Assembly: GCF_008973825.1 (NCBI RefSeq)
Contig: NZ_WCHR01000012.1
Location: forward strand, 124,001-188,000
Direction: 5' to 3'
Origin: Gemmobacter serpentinus
GTDB lineage: Bacteria > Pseudomonadota > Alphaproteobacteria > Rhodobacterales > Rhodobacteraceae
Length of the DNA stretch: 64,000 nt
Below the pieces are notes generated by a model. That model saw nothing but the letters and a program-made list of their open reading frames with translations. It did not search any database and was not told the DNA's origin. The first letter of the stretch is position 1. Each line of letters starts with the position of its first letter. Positions 8,494 to 16,601 of the stretch are shown one piece after another. Made by a program: the position numbers and the translations under genes.

Positions 8494-9192
8494 TCAGGCG
8501 GTCCGCAGAAGGCAGCGGCGCAGGAAGTTTGCGGTGACCGCGGCGGTGCGGGTATCGAACCAATGGCCAAGGCCCTGCCAAAGATGCAGGTCGCAGACAT
8601 GGCCTTGGGATTGCCAATGAGCCATGGCCTTGATCGCATCGCTTGCGGGGATCACCGGGTCATCGCGGCCATGCGACAGCATCACCGGCACCTGATGGGC
8701 GGCGACCGGGCCGCATTTCACCAGTCGCCCCGAAAGCGCGGCCAACCCCGCCACCGGCCAGCGGCCCGACATGACCGCATCGGTCGCCATGATCGCGCCT
8801 TGCGAAAAGCCGACCAAGGCCACGCGGTTCAGCCGGTCTGCAAAACCCGCCGCCGCGATCTCGCGCGCCAGCACGGCATCGAACCCGGCCCGTGCCGCGC
8901 GTAGTCGGGCGGGGCGGTTGCGCGGCGAGATATCCTTCACGCTGAACCACTGCCGGCCGGTATCATCCCAGTCGTAGCGCAAAGGCGCATCCGGGCAGAT
9001 CAGACGCGCGCCGGGCAGGGATGGGGCGATCATCTCGGCCAGCGCCTCCAGATGCGCGCCGCGCCCGCCCACGCCATGCAGGACAAGATGCGCGCCGCGC
9101 CCGCCCACGCCATGCAGGACAAGATGCGCGCCGCGCCCGCCCACGCCATGCAGGACAAGGATCAGGCTATCGGTAAAGTCGGTCTCGGGCAT
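8494..9192 (-). CDS. Alpha/beta hydrolase (phospholipase/carboxylesterase family) with internal triplication
   Basis: A 232-residue cytoplasmic serine hydrolase of the phospholipase/carboxylesterase (YpfH-like) group. The nucleophile elbow is GFSQG, the acid lies in SHGRDDPVIP, and the histidine in GLGHWFD near the C-terminus; WFSVKDISPRNR is a family marker. Near the N-terminus, the strand plus oxyanion-hole segment LVLHGVGGRGAH appears three times in succession, where the family has one copy, adding 24 residues. The start at 9192 (MPETDFTDSL) gives a normal N-terminus; AGGAA lies some 12 bases upstream. The stop is a TGA followed in the same frame by 32 further sense codons. Confidence 0.85.
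   Translation of the reverse strand: MPETDFTDSLILVLHGVGGRGAHLVLHGVGGRGAHLVLHGVGGRGAHLEALAEMIAPSLPGARLICPDAPLRYDWDDTGRQWFSVKDISPRNRPARLRAARAGFDAVLAREIAAAGFADRLNRVALVGFSQGAIMATDAVMSGRWPVAGLAALSGRLVKCGPVAAHQVPVMLSHGRDDPVIPASDAIKAMAHWQSQGHVCDLHLWQGLGHWFDTRTAAVTANFLRRCLLRTA
9051..9158. repeat. Perfect 36-bp tandem triplication inside a hydrolase gene
   Basis: Three head-to-tail identical copies of a 36-bp unit lie at 9051-9086, 9087-9122 and 9123-9158, with no mismatch among them. Each encodes 12 residues (LVLHGVGGRGAH on the minus strand), so the frame is kept. Perfect identity implies a very recent slippage or recombination event, or an assembly or polymerase artefact. The unit begins and ends within the oxyanion-hole region of the esterase. 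Confidence 0.95.
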
Positions 9193-9412
9193 TGCGGGGT
9201 CTTCATTCCTGCGAGGTCTGGTTCGTGCAAAGGTCGATTTCGGTGCGGCCCTATTCTTCAAGATCTGGCTTTCGCGGGCCAATTCGTCGCGCGCCCGAAT
9301 GCGGGTGCACCGGATGATGACGCGCCGTCTTTGGCAGGCAGATCCGCACGACCATGGCAGCACCCTTGGCGCGGGGCAAGCGGGGCGGGCCAGCCTTGCG
9401 CTCGCCTTCGCC

Positions 9413-9467
9413 CCATTGTGCGCTGGTGCACAATGGCCCGGCTGCATTACCGAATGGAACCGTTCCA
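9413..9467. promoter_or_regulatory. Two operator-like palindromes upstream of wrbA
   Basis: In the 344-bp gap between the hydrolase and wrbA there is a perfect 9-bp inverted repeat, CCATTGTGC and GCACAATGG, separated by six bases (9413-9436). It is followed by TGGAA-CCG-TTCCA (9455-9467). Both lie 70-125 bp before the wrbA start, where a transcription factor dimer would act. The regulator is unknown. Nothing else was recognised in the gap. Confidence 0.5.
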
Positions 9468-9536
9468 GCGGCGTGCTACTTTTCCTTGCAAGAGACCGGA
9501 TACATTCACCAGAACCAAGCCAACAGAGAGGCCACC

Positions 9537-10133
9537 ATGTCCGCCGTCAAGCTCGCCATCGTGTTCTATTCCACCTATTCGACCAATTTCGAGATGGCCT
9601 CCATCGCCGCCGAGGCCGCGGGTGCCACAGGTGCCGAGGTGCGTCTGCTGCGCGTCGCCGAGACCGCGCCCGAGGCCGTGGTGAACAGCCAGGACGGCTG
9701 GAAGGCCACCGCTGAAAAGATCAAGGATATCCCGGTGGCCACGCCCGAGGATATGGAATGGGCCAATGCCTATCTCTTTTCGGCGCCGACCCGCTTTGGT
9801 CAGGCTGCGTCGCAGATGCGCAGCTTCATCGACACGCTGGGCGGCGTCTGGTTCCAGGGCAAACTGGCCAACAAGGCGGTCTCGGCGATGAGCTCGGCGC
9901 AGAATGTTCATGGCGGGCAAGAGGCGACCATTCTGGGCCTTTATACCACCTTCATGCATTGGGGTTCGGTCATCGTGGCGCCGGGCTTTACCGATGCCTC
10001 GATCTTTGCTGCGGGTGGCAACCCTTATGGCTACAGCCATACCCAGGGCAAAGAATTCGGAGAAAACGAACGCGCCGCGATCGCGCATCAGGCCAAGCGA
10101 CTGGTGGAGATGGCCGGCAAGATTTCGGCCTGA
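9537..10133 (+). CDS. wrbA: WrbA-type NAD(P)H:quinone oxidoreductase
   Basis: A flavodoxin-fold, FMN-dependent enzyme that reduces quinones by two electrons, protecting against redox cycling. The 198-residue length matches the family. The FMN phosphate-binding loop is in [12 protein letters not shown] near residue 10; [18 protein letters not shown] and the WrbA-specific [13 protein letters not shown]-type segment (here [15 protein letters not shown]) are present, as is [11 protein letters not shown]. The start at 9537 has GAGAGG six bases upstream. The gene stands alone between two operator-like palindromes and a strong terminator, suggesting its own inducible transcript. Confidence 0.93.
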   Translation: MSAVKLAIVFYSTYSTNFEMASIAAEAAGATGAEVRLLRVAETAPEAVVNSQDGWKATAEKIKDIPVATPEDMEWANAYLFSAPTRFGQAASQMRSFIDTLGGVWFQGKLANKAVSAMSSAQNVHGGQEATILGLYTTFMHWGSVIVAPGFTDASIFAAGGNPYGYSHTQGKEFGENERAAIAHQAKRLVEMAGKISA

Positions 10134-10156
10134 TCGGCCTTCAGGTGACAGGCATG

Positions 10157-10183
10157 AAAAGGGGCGCGGTCTGCGCCCCTTTT
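10157..10183. terminator. Bidirectional intrinsic terminator
   Basis: A perfect 11-bp stem (AAAAGGGGCGC / GCGCCCCTTTT) with a five-base loop sits between the convergent wrbA and metallo-beta-lactamase-fold genes. It ends in T-runs in both directions. Confidence 0.88.
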
Positions 10184-10206
10184 GGTCTGCAATCGGAGCC
10201 CAGCCG

Positions 10207-11157
10207 TTACAGCAACTGATAACTGGCCGGGATCATGAAGAACCCGTCGGGGCGGGTTTCCAGATAGCCCATGCCGGGGAAGGGCATGTGATAGCCGATG
10301 AAGGGCAGCCGGTCGGTGGCGATCCAGCCCAGCAGCTTGCGCCGGGTCGCGGCAGCGGCGGCCTTGTCCATGTCAAAGCGCACCTCCCAATCCGGGCGCT
10401 GCAACGAGAAGACGTAGTGATTGACGGTGTCTGCGGTCAGCACCAGCGTTTTCCCGGCGCTTTCCAGCGCATAGGCCATATGGCCGGGGCTATGTCCAAA
10501 GGCCGCAACTGCCGTGATGCCAGAGGTGACCGCGCCGCCATCGTCCAGCATGGTCATCTTTTCCGCCAAGGGTTTCACCTTGGCGTCAAAGCCCTCATTC
10601 CCGGCCTTCGACCAATGCTCGAATTCTGCCGCCCCCGTGACATAGCGCGCATTGGCAAAGGTTGGCCCGGCTTCGCCTGACAGCCCGCCGATATGGTCGC
10701 CATGCATATGGGTCAGCACCACGGTGTCGATCTGATCGGGGCGATAGCCCGCTGCCGTCAGCGCGCCTGCAATACCCTCGGGCGCAAGGCCGGTGTCGAA
10801 CAGCACAAGCTCCGCCCCGGTATTGACCAGAACCGGGGTGAAGTAGTTCTGGGTCCGGTCTGCGGGCAGGAAATTTGCCCTGGCCAGTTCGGCAAATGCC
10901 TCGGGACTGGCATTGGTGCCAAAGGTTTCCTGCGGGTTCTCCGTGCTGCGGGTGCCTGCCAGCAGCGAGGTCACCTCGAAATCGCCAAGTTTGAAGCGCT
11001 GGAATTGCGGCAAGGCTGTGCCAAGAGGTTCACTTGCGGCCACGGCGCGCCCGATCAAAGCGGGCGAAAGCGGCAGCGCCGCCGCCGCGATCAGTGCGCC
11101 GCGGCGGCTCAGGCCGGGACCGCGTTGGTTTTTTTCGGGGGGCATGGCTTGGGTCAT
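10207..11157 (-). CDS. Tat-exported metallo-beta-lactamase-fold hydrolase
   Basis: A 316-residue protein. Its N-terminus has a twin-arginine signal (LSRRGALIAAAALPLSPALI, arginines at about residues 18-19), so it is probably folded with metal in the cytoplasm and exported to the periplasm. The catalytic metal-binding motif THMHGDHIGGL (HxHxDH) follows in the middle, with later ligands in FGHSPGHMAY and the Asp of LTADTVNH. This is the MBL superfamily as in quinone-degrading or lactonase-type enzymes; the substrate cannot be assigned. The start at 11157 follows AGGGA; an ATG twelve bases later is an alternative. It is convergent with wrbA. Confidence 0.88.
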   Translation of the reverse strand: MTQAMPPEKNQRGPGLSRRGALIAAAALPLSPALIGRAVAASEPLGTALPQFQRFKLGDFEVTSLLAGTRSTENPQETFGTNASPEAFAELARANFLPADRTQNYFTPVLVNTGAELVLFDTGLAPEGIAGALTAAGYRPDQIDTVVLTHMHGDHIGGLSGEAGPTFANARYVTGAAEFEHWSKAGNEGFDAKVKPLAEKMTMLDDGGAVTSGITAVAAFGHSPGHMAYALESAGKTLVLTADTVNHYVFSLQRPDWEVRFDMDKAAAAATRRKLLGWIATDRLPFIGYHMPFPGMGYLETRPDGFFMIPASYQLL

Positions 11158-11358
11158 GGGGGGTCCCTTCAGGTCTCAAGGTCAGATGCGATGCGGCCCG
11201 GAAGGCTGCGGCGCGGCCAGATCGAAAAGGGGGGCTGGCCACAGGAAGGATTGGGCCACCGGAAGGATGGGGCCGCAGAAATGGGGTGGCCGCGCGCCAA
11301 AGGGCCGCGACAGGGGCAGGGTAACCCGGTCGGGCCGCATCGCCCGATCACGCTTGCG

Positions 11359-11769
11359 TCATTCCCACCAGGGGTCGATCGCCGCGATCTCGTCATCCGA
11401 CCAGCCGAAATGATGCGCCAGCTCATGCACCATGACATGAGTCACCATCTCGCCCAGCGAGACATTGCCGCGATCAAGCCATTCATCCAGCATCGGACGT
11501 CGGAACAGCCAGATCACATCGGGGCCAAGCGGCTGGTCCATCACCGATTTCTCGGTCAGCGGGATGCCTTCATAGAGGCCTGTCAGTTCAAAGGGATCCT
11601 CGATCCCCATTGCGGCCAGCATGTCCTTCGGCGGAAAATCCTCGATCCGCAGGCGGATTTGGGTCGCGGCCGCGCGCCAGGGCTCGGGCAGGGCGATCAC
11701 GGCCTCATGGGCCAGTTGTTCGATCAGGGTGAGGTCGGGGGCGATAGTGTCTGCGTTGGCCTGGGTCAT
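11359..11769 (-). CDS. Minimal zincin-like metallopeptidase (COG3824 type)
   Basis: A 136-residue protein with the motif VMVHELAHHFGWSDDEI near residue 112. HExxH plus a downstream Asp is the active site of the short COG3824 metallopeptidase family. No signal peptide or membrane segment is seen, so it is probably cytoplasmic. IWLFRRPMLDEW and EIRLxVEDFPP-like IRLRIEDFPPKDML are further family features. The biological substrate of these small proteins is unknown. It is divergent from gltX and followed by a 200-bp gap without a recognised feature before the MBL-fold gene. Confidence 0.85.
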   Translation of the reverse strand: MTQANADTIAPDLTLIEQLAHEAVIALPEPWRAAATQIRLRIEDFPPKDMLAAMGIEDPFELTGLYEGIPLTEKSVMDQPLGPDVIWLFRRPMLDEWLDRGNVSLGEMVTHVMVHELAHHFGWSDDEIAAIDPWWE

Positions 11770-11793
11770 GGCGCGAGCTTAGCCGGGCCTGCG

Positions 11794-11852
11794 CGATTTT
11801 TCGACGATAAATCGGGATATGCGGGGGGCTGCGATCTTTCGACGAAAAATCG
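11794..11852. repeat. REP-like palindrome pair (copy 1)
   Basis: Two related palindromes in the gap before gltX. At 11794-11814 CGATTT and AAATCG flank a TTCGACGAT centre; at 11832-11852 a near-identical unit is centred on TTCGACGAA. Each is followed by GGGAT, the second by GGGATCCGG. The same core and tail recur between gcvH and gcvP, so this is a dispersed repeat rather than a gene-specific operator. Confidence 0.65.
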
Positions 11853-11932
11853 GGATCCGGTGGCAAAGGGTGCCCGATATGGACAAAACCCGCGCCCCGT
11901 GCAAAAGGTGCCTGCGTTCAGGAGAGCCAACC

Positions 11933-13258
11933 ATGACCACCGTTACCCGCTTCGCGCCTTCGCCCACCGGCTATATCCATGTCGGCAATCTGCGCACCGC
12001 GCTGATGAACTATCTGATCGCGCGCAAAAGCGGCGGCCAGTTCATCCTGCGGCTGGACGACACCGATCAGGAACGCTCGAAGCAGGAATATGCCGATGGC
12101 ATCATGCGCGATCTGGAATGGCTGGGCCTGCATTGGGGCCGGGTCGAGAAGCAGTCGCTGCGCCTTGACCGCTACCGGGAAGAGGCCGAGAATCTGAAGG
12201 CCAAGGGGCGGTTCTACGAATGCTTTGAAAGCCCGACCGAGCTGGACCTGAAGCGCAAGAAACAGCTGAACATGGGCAAGCCGCCGGTCTATGACCGGAC
12301 CTCTTACCGGCTGACCGATGCAGAGAAATCCGCCTTCCGTGCTGAGGGGCGCGATGGCTATTGGCGCTTCCTGCTGGATCAGAACCGGATCGAATGGACC
12401 GATGGCATCATCGGCCCGGTCTCCATCGATGCGGCCTCGGTCTCGGACCCGGTGCTGATCCGCGCCGATGGGCAGGTGCTCTATACCTTTGCCTCCTCGG
12501 TCGATGACGTGGATATGGGCGTGACCAACATCGTGCGCGGTGCCGATCACGTCACCAATACCGCGACACAGATCCAGATCATGCAGGCCATGGGCGGCAC
12601 GCCCCCGGCCTTCGCGCACCATTCGCTGCTGACGGGGGCAAAGGGAGAGGAGCTTTCGAAACGTCTGGGCACGCTGTCCCTGCGCGATCTGCGCGCGCGC
12701 GGCGTGGAGCCGATGGCGCTGCTGTCGCTGATGGCGCGGCTGGGGTCATCAAAGCCCGTCGTGCTGGCAGGATCCATCGACGAGCTGGCAGAAGGCTTTG
12801 ATGTCGAATCTTTCGGCACCGCGCCGACCAAGTTCGACGCCGAGGACCTGTTCCCGCTGACGCGGCAATTCGTGCAGGGCCTGCCGCTGGATGCGGTGGC
12901 CGCACGGATCGCGGCGCTTGGTGTGCCTGCCGACAAGGCCGAGGCCTTCTGGCGCGTGGCCAAGGACAATATCACCGTGCTGGACGATCTGGCAGGCTGG
13001 TGGAACCTGTTCCGCGACGGGGCGGACCCGCTGATCGAGGATGAAGACCGCGATTTCGTGGCGCAGGCACTGACCCTGCTGCCGGCGCAGCCCTGGACCT
13101 CCGAGACCTGGGGGCAATGGACCGCCGCCGTCAAGGAGGCCACGGGCCGCAAGGGCAAGGGCCTGTTCATGCCGCTGCGCAAGGTGCTGACCGGCCAGGC
13201 GCATGGGCCGGACATGGCAGATGTGATGCCGCTGCTGGAAAAAGTGCGCGCTTTGTGA
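11933..13258 (+). CDS. gltX: Glutamyl-tRNA synthetase
   Basis: Class I aminoacyl-tRNA synthetase charging tRNA-Glu (and, in bacteria with the GatCAB route, tRNA-Gln). The 441-residue protein opens TRFAPSPTGYIHVGNLRTAL, containing the HIGH-type motif as HVGN. The KMSKS-type signature is LSKRLGTLSL near residue 245. The C-terminal anticodon-binding helical domain ends with GRKGKGLFMPLRKVLTG, characteristic of GluRS. Many alphaproteobacteria carry two GluRS copies; this 441-residue form fits the shorter one. The start at 11933 follows AGGAG. A terminator lies 40 bp after the stop. Confidence 0.95.
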   Translation: MTTVTRFAPSPTGYIHVGNLRTALMNYLIARKSGGQFILRLDDTDQERSKQEYADGIMRDLEWLGLHWGRVEKQSLRLDRYREEAENLKAKGRFYECFESPTELDLKRKKQLNMGKPPVYDRTSYRLTDAEKSAFRAEGRDGYWRFLLDQNRIEWTDGIIGPVSIDAASVSDPVLIRADGQVLYTFASSVDDVDMGVTNIVRGADHVTNTATQIQIMQAMGGTPPAFAHHSLLTGAKGEELSKRLGTLSLRDLRARGVEPMALLSLMARLGSSKPVVLAGSIDELAEGFDVESFGTAPTKFDAEDLFPLTRQFVQGLPLDAVAARIAALGVPADKAEAFWRVAKDNITVLDDLAGWWNLFRDGADPLIEDEDRDFVAQALTLLPAQPWTSETWGQWTAAVKEATGRKGKGLFMPLRKVLTGQAHGPDMADVMPLLEKVRAL

Positions 13259-13297
13259 CCTGAGGCGCTTTGCCCCGGGGGATATGTCGAGAAAGAG

Positions 13298-13332
13298 GAA
13301 AGGGGGCGCTGATGCCCCCTTCCGGCGTTTTA
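13298..13332 (+). terminator. Intrinsic terminator after gltX
   Basis: GGAAAGGGGGC pairs with GCCCCCTTCC (one bulged A, six-base loop) and is followed by CGGCGTTTTA. It separates gltX from the MATE gene, supporting the later start chosen for the latter. Confidence 0.7.
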
Positions 13333-13343
13333 GGGGTGATGCG

Positions 13344-14687
13344 ATGGCACAGCAGCAGGCCAAGTTCGTCGAAGGCAACCTGTTCCGGCATGTCACGGTC
13401 ATGTCGCTGACCGCATCGGTCGGTTTGATGGCGATCTTCATCGTCGATCTGATCAACATGATCTATATCAGCTGGTTGCAGGACGAGGTTCTGACGGCCG
13501 CCATCGGCTATGGCGGGGCGGTGCTGTTCTTCACCACCGCGGTCGGCATTGGCCTGTCGGTCGGGGTCTCGGCCCTGGTCGCCCGCGCGGTCGGCGCACA
13601 GGATGCCGAATTGGCGCGCCGCCGCACCACCGAAGGGCTGCTGCTGAGCGTGATCGTCGGCGCGGTCTTTTCGGGCATTGTCTGGATCTTCCTGCCGGGC
13701 ATTGTCTCGGCCCTCGGCGCGACCGGCCGCACGGCGGATGAGACCTTGCATTTCCTGCGCCTTGTGATCCCAAGTCAGCCGCTGCTGATGATCGGCATGG
13801 TCGGGGCTTCGATCCTGCGCGCGCATGGCGAGGCGCGCGGATCGATGATGGTGACGGTGTGGGGGGCCATCGTGCTGGCGGCGCTGGATCCGATCTTCAT
13901 CCTTTGGCTGGATCTGGAACTGACCGGGGCCGCGATTGCCGGTTGGGGTTCGCGCCTCGCGATGGCTGCGATGGCGCTTTGGCCGATCTGGCAAAGGCAT
14001 GGCGGCTTCAGCCTGACCACACGCAGCGGGTTGATGGCGGCGGCGGTGCCGCTGTTCGTGATTTCCGGCCCCGCAGTGCTGACCCAACTGGCCACCCCGG
14101 TGGGGCAGGCGGCGGTGACGCGGATGGTTGCCGGTTACGGCGAACACGCGGTGGCCGGAATGGCGATTGTCGGGCGTCTGACGCCGGTCGCTTTCGCGAT
14201 GATCTTTGCGCTGTCCGGTGCCATCGGACCGATCATGGGGCAGAACCTTGGCGCGGGCCGGATGGACCGGGTGCGCCGCAGCTTCTGGGATGCGGTGTTG
14301 TTTGTCGGCCTGGTGATCGGGGCCATGTCGCTGGCGCTGTTTGTGCTGCGCGCACCCATCGCCGATCTGTTCCATGCCGAGGGGCTGACGCGCGACCTGG
14401 TCTATCTGTTCTGCGGCCCGCTGAGCCTGCTGTTTTTCTTCAACGGGTTGATCTTTGTTGCCAATGCAACCTGCAACAATCTGGGCGCGGCCTTCCAGTC
14501 GACGCTGGTGAACTGGGGCCGCCACACGCTGGGCACGCTGCCTTTCGCCTGGTGGGGCGCGCAGCATTGGGGGGCACCCGGCGTGCTGATCGGGCAGGCG
14601 TTTGGCGGCATCGTCTTTGGCGTTGTGGCGATTTATCTGGCATTGCGCGTGGTGGATCGTCGTGCCGCCGCGCAGGTCGTGTCGTAA
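13344..14687 (+). CDS. MATE family efflux transporter
   Basis: An inner-membrane cation-coupled multidrug exporter of 447 residues with about twelve hydrophobic segments in two pseudo-symmetric halves. The first half begins VTVMSLTASVGLMAIFIVDLINMIYIS. The second-half marker is GAIGPIMGQNLGAGRMDRVRR, with the MATE GQNxGAG signature; the first half has the matching SVGVSALVARAVGAQD. Drug or metabolite specificity cannot be read from sequence. The start at 13344 follows AGGGGTG and lies after the gltX terminator; an upstream ATG at 13284 would overlap that terminator and adds a charged tail unlike the family. Confidence 0.92.
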   Translation: MAQQQAKFVEGNLFRHVTVMSLTASVGLMAIFIVDLINMIYISWLQDEVLTAAIGYGGAVLFFTTAVGIGLSVGVSALVARAVGAQDAELARRRTTEGLLLSVIVGAVFSGIVWIFLPGIVSALGATGRTADETLHFLRLVIPSQPLLMIGMVGASILRAHGEARGSMMVTVWGAIVLAALDPIFILWLDLELTGAAIAGWGSRLAMAAMALWPIWQRHGGFSLTTRSGLMAAAVPLFVISGPAVLTQLATPVGQAAVTRMVAGYGEHAVAGMAIVGRLTPVAFAMIFALSGAIGPIMGQNLGAGRMDRVRRSFWDAVLFVGLVIGAMSLALFVLRAPIADLFHAEGLTRDLVYLFCGPLSLLFFFNGLIFVANATCNNLGAAFQSTLVNWGRHTLGTLPFAWWGAQHWGAPGVLIGQAFGGIVFGVVAIYLALRVVDRRAAAQVVS

Positions 14688-14748
14688 TTTTTCGACGATG
14701 CGTCGGAAACGCTTTTTCTGCTGGACAGGCAGGGGCTGGCCGCGCTAA

Positions 14749-14915
14749 CCCGATCTGGTCAGGATCGGGAGAATCCGGCAGCGGGCCAATGGCCCGTGCA
14801 GCCGGTGCCGAAGGAGCAACCGCCCCGGTAAACTCTCAGGCGAACGGACCGTTCTGGCACCAAAACTCTGGAGAGTGGCGCTTTGCGCCCGCCGAAGGGA
14901 TAACGATCTCAGGCG
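14749..14915 (+). promoter_or_regulatory. Tandem glycine riboswitch
   Basis: The 336-bp leader of gcvT holds two consecutive glycine aptamers. The first contains CGGGAGA near 14766 and ends in CTCTCAGGC at 14841. The second begins GAACGGACC at 14842, contains CTGGAGAGTGGCGC and CCGAAGGGATAACG, and ends in ATCTCAGGC at 14914. The paired GGAGAG / CCGAAGGG / CTCAGGC blocks are the conserved core of this class. A short stem CCCGATC/GATCGGG (14749-14769) precedes aptamer 1 and may form the leader part of the P0 helix. Glycine binding is known to switch on glycine cleavage genes, and the downstream operon is gcvT-gcvH-gcvP. Confidence 0.9.
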
Positions 14916-14955
14916 CCCCGCCCCGATCATTCGGGCAAGGGGTAGGGACAGAGGG

Positions 14956-14995
14956 GGCACCGAAGGGACAGGGGTTGGCCTGTCTGCACGGTGCC
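14956..14995 (+). promoter_or_regulatory. Hairpin in riboswitch expression platform
   Basis: GGCACCG (14956-14962) pairs with CGGTGCC (14989-14995), and inside it GACAGG pairs with CCTGTC. The hairpin is followed by GGGCATTTTCC and then by the gcvT ribosome site. It is likely the output element (terminator or ribosome-site sequestration) controlled by the glycine aptamers. The short T-run makes termination uncertain. Confidence 0.55.
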
Positions 14996-15023
14996 GGGCA
15001 TTTTCCGGCCAAAAGGGGGACGC

Positions 15024-16145
15024 ATGAGCGACCTGAAGCGTTTGGCGCTGCATGATCTGCATGTGGCATTGGGGGGCAAGATGGTGGCCTTTGCCGGCTA
15101 CGAGATGCCGGTGCAATATCCCCTTGGTGTGATGAAGGAACATCTGCAAACACGGCAATCGGCCGGTCTGTTCGATGTCAGCCATATGGGGCAGGTGATC
15201 CTGCGCCCCAAGGGCAGCTATGAGGCGACCGCGCTGGCCTTCGAGGCCTTGATGCCGGTCGATGTGCTGTCGGTGGCTGAGGGGCGGCAACGCTATGGCC
15301 TGTTCACCAACGACTCCGGCGGCATTCTGGATGACCTGATGTTCGCCAATCGCGGCGATCACCTGTTTGTCGTGGTCAATGCCGCCTGCAAGGAGGCCGA
15401 TCTGGCCCATATGCAGGCGCATCTGTCCGACACGACCGAGGTGATCGCGGTGACCGACCGTTGCCTCTTGGCGCTGCAAGGCCCGCAGGCCGAGGCGGCG
15501 CTGTCGCGGCTGGTGCCGCAGGCGGCGGCGATGCGGTTCATGGATGTGGCGCAGGTGCCGACCCTGTTTGGCGAGCTGTGGATCAGCCGCTCTGGCTATA
15601 CCGGCGAAGACGGATATGAGATTTCGGTGCCCGAAGCCGGGGCCGAGGGGCTGGCCAAGGCGCTGCTGGATATGCCAGAGGTCGAGGCCATCGGCCTTGG
15701 CGCACGCGACAGCCTGCGGCTGGAGGCCGGGCTTTGCCTTTACGGCCATGATATTGACGAGACAACCTCGCCGGTCGAGGCCGCGCTGACCTGGGCGATC
15801 CAGAAGGCCCGCCGTGCAGGTGGTGCCCGCGCGGGCGGCTTCCCGGGCGCGGCCCGTATCTTGCGCGAACTGGCCGAGGGGCCGGAGCGCCTGCGTGTCG
15901 GCCTGCGCCCCGAGGGGCGTGCACCGATGCGCGAAGGGGTGGAGCTGTTTGCGACCGATGGCACGCCCTTGGGCAAGATCACCTCGGGCGGCTTTGGCCC
16001 TTCGGTCGAGGCCCCCGTTGCGATGGGCTATGTCGCCCGCGCCCATGCCGGCATTGGCACCGAACTTGCCGCCGAATTGCGGGGCAAACGCCAGCCGCTC
16101 ACCGTGGCCGCGATGCCCTTCCAACCCACAACCTACAAACGCTGA
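15024..16145 (+). CDS. gcvT: Glycine cleavage system T protein (aminomethyltransferase)
   Basis: Transfers the methylene group from the lipoyl-bound aminomethyl of GcvH to tetrahydrofolate, releasing ammonia. It is a 373-residue cytoplasmic protein. Family features in order are LHDLHVALGGKMVAFAGYEMPVQY, LFDVSHMGQ near residue 50, NDSGGILDDLM (folate-binding region), SRSGYTGEDGYEI, and LGARDSLRLEAGLCLYGHDID. The start at 15024 follows AGGGGG and comes just after the riboswitch platform. It is the first gene of gcvTHP, with 17 bp to gcvH. Confidence 0.96.
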   Translation: MSDLKRLALHDLHVALGGKMVAFAGYEMPVQYPLGVMKEHLQTRQSAGLFDVSHMGQVILRPKGSYEATALAFEALMPVDVLSVAEGRQRYGLFTNDSGGILDDLMFANRGDHLFVVVNAACKEADLAHMQAHLSDTTEVIAVTDRCLLALQGPQAEAALSRLVPQAAAMRFMDVAQVPTLFGELWISRSGYTGEDGYEISVPEAGAEGLAKALLDMPEVEAIGLGARDSLRLEAGLCLYGHDIDETTSPVEAALTWAIQKARRAGGARAGGFPGAARILRELAEGPERLRVGLRPEGRAPMREGVELFATDGTPLGKITSGGFGPSVEAPVAMGYVARAHAGIGTELAAELRGKRQPLTVAAMPFQPTTYKR

Positions 16146-16162
16146 ACGGGGAGTCCCAAGGC

Positions 16163-16522
16163 ATGAAATATACCAAGGAACATGAATGGCTGCGCGTCGA
16201 GGGCGATCTGGTGGTGGTGGGCATCACCCAGCACGCCGCCGAGGCCCTGGGCGATGTGGTCTTCGTTGAGCTGCCCGAACCCGAGACGCAGGTGGCGGCG
16301 GGCGATGAGGTCTGCGTGATCGAAAGCGTCAAGGCCGCTTCCGACATCCTTGCCCCGGTCGATGGCGAGATTGTCGCCGTGAATGAGGCGCTGGCCGACA
16401 ATCCGGGTCTGGTGAACGAGGATCCGCTGGGGGCTGCCTGGTTCTTCAAGATGAAGATCGACGATCTGGGCGTGCTCGACGACCTGATGGACGAGGACGA
16501 ATATAACGAGCTGATCGGCTGA
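16163..16522 (+). CDS. gcvH: Glycine cleavage system H protein
   Basis: A lipoylated carrier that shuttles the aminomethyl intermediate between GcvP, GcvT and the L protein. The 119-residue sequence opens [14 protein letters not shown] and has the lipoyl-lysine hairpin [18 protein letters not shown] (Lys near residue 58). It ends in [13 protein letters not shown], as in other GcvH proteins. It lies between gcvT and gcvP in one operon. A ribosome site (GGGGAG) lies 9 bases upstream. Confidence 0.96.
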   Translation: MKYTKEHEWLRVEGDLVVVGITQHAAEALGDVVFVELPEPETQVAAGDEVCVIESVKAASDILAPVDGEIVAVNEALADNPGLVNEDPLGAAWFFKMKIDDLGVLDDLMDEDEYNELIG

Positions 16523-16526
16523 AAAG

Positions 16527-16575
16527 CCGATTTTTCGCCGAAAAATCGGGATCCGGATTTTCACCGAAAATCCGG
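16527..16575. repeat. REP-like palindrome pair (copy 2)
   Basis: Within the 79-bp gcvH-gcvP gap, CCGATTTTTCG and CGAAAAATCGG form a perfect 11-bp palindrome around one base (16527-16549). GGATCC follows, and then CCGGATTTTC-ACC-GAAAATCCGG (16553-16575). Core and tail match the pair at 11794-11852. In the operon it could modulate gcvP mRNA stability. Confidence 0.7.
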
Positions 16576-16601
16576 GCCGCCCGCGCACAGGATGTGGTGA
16601 G

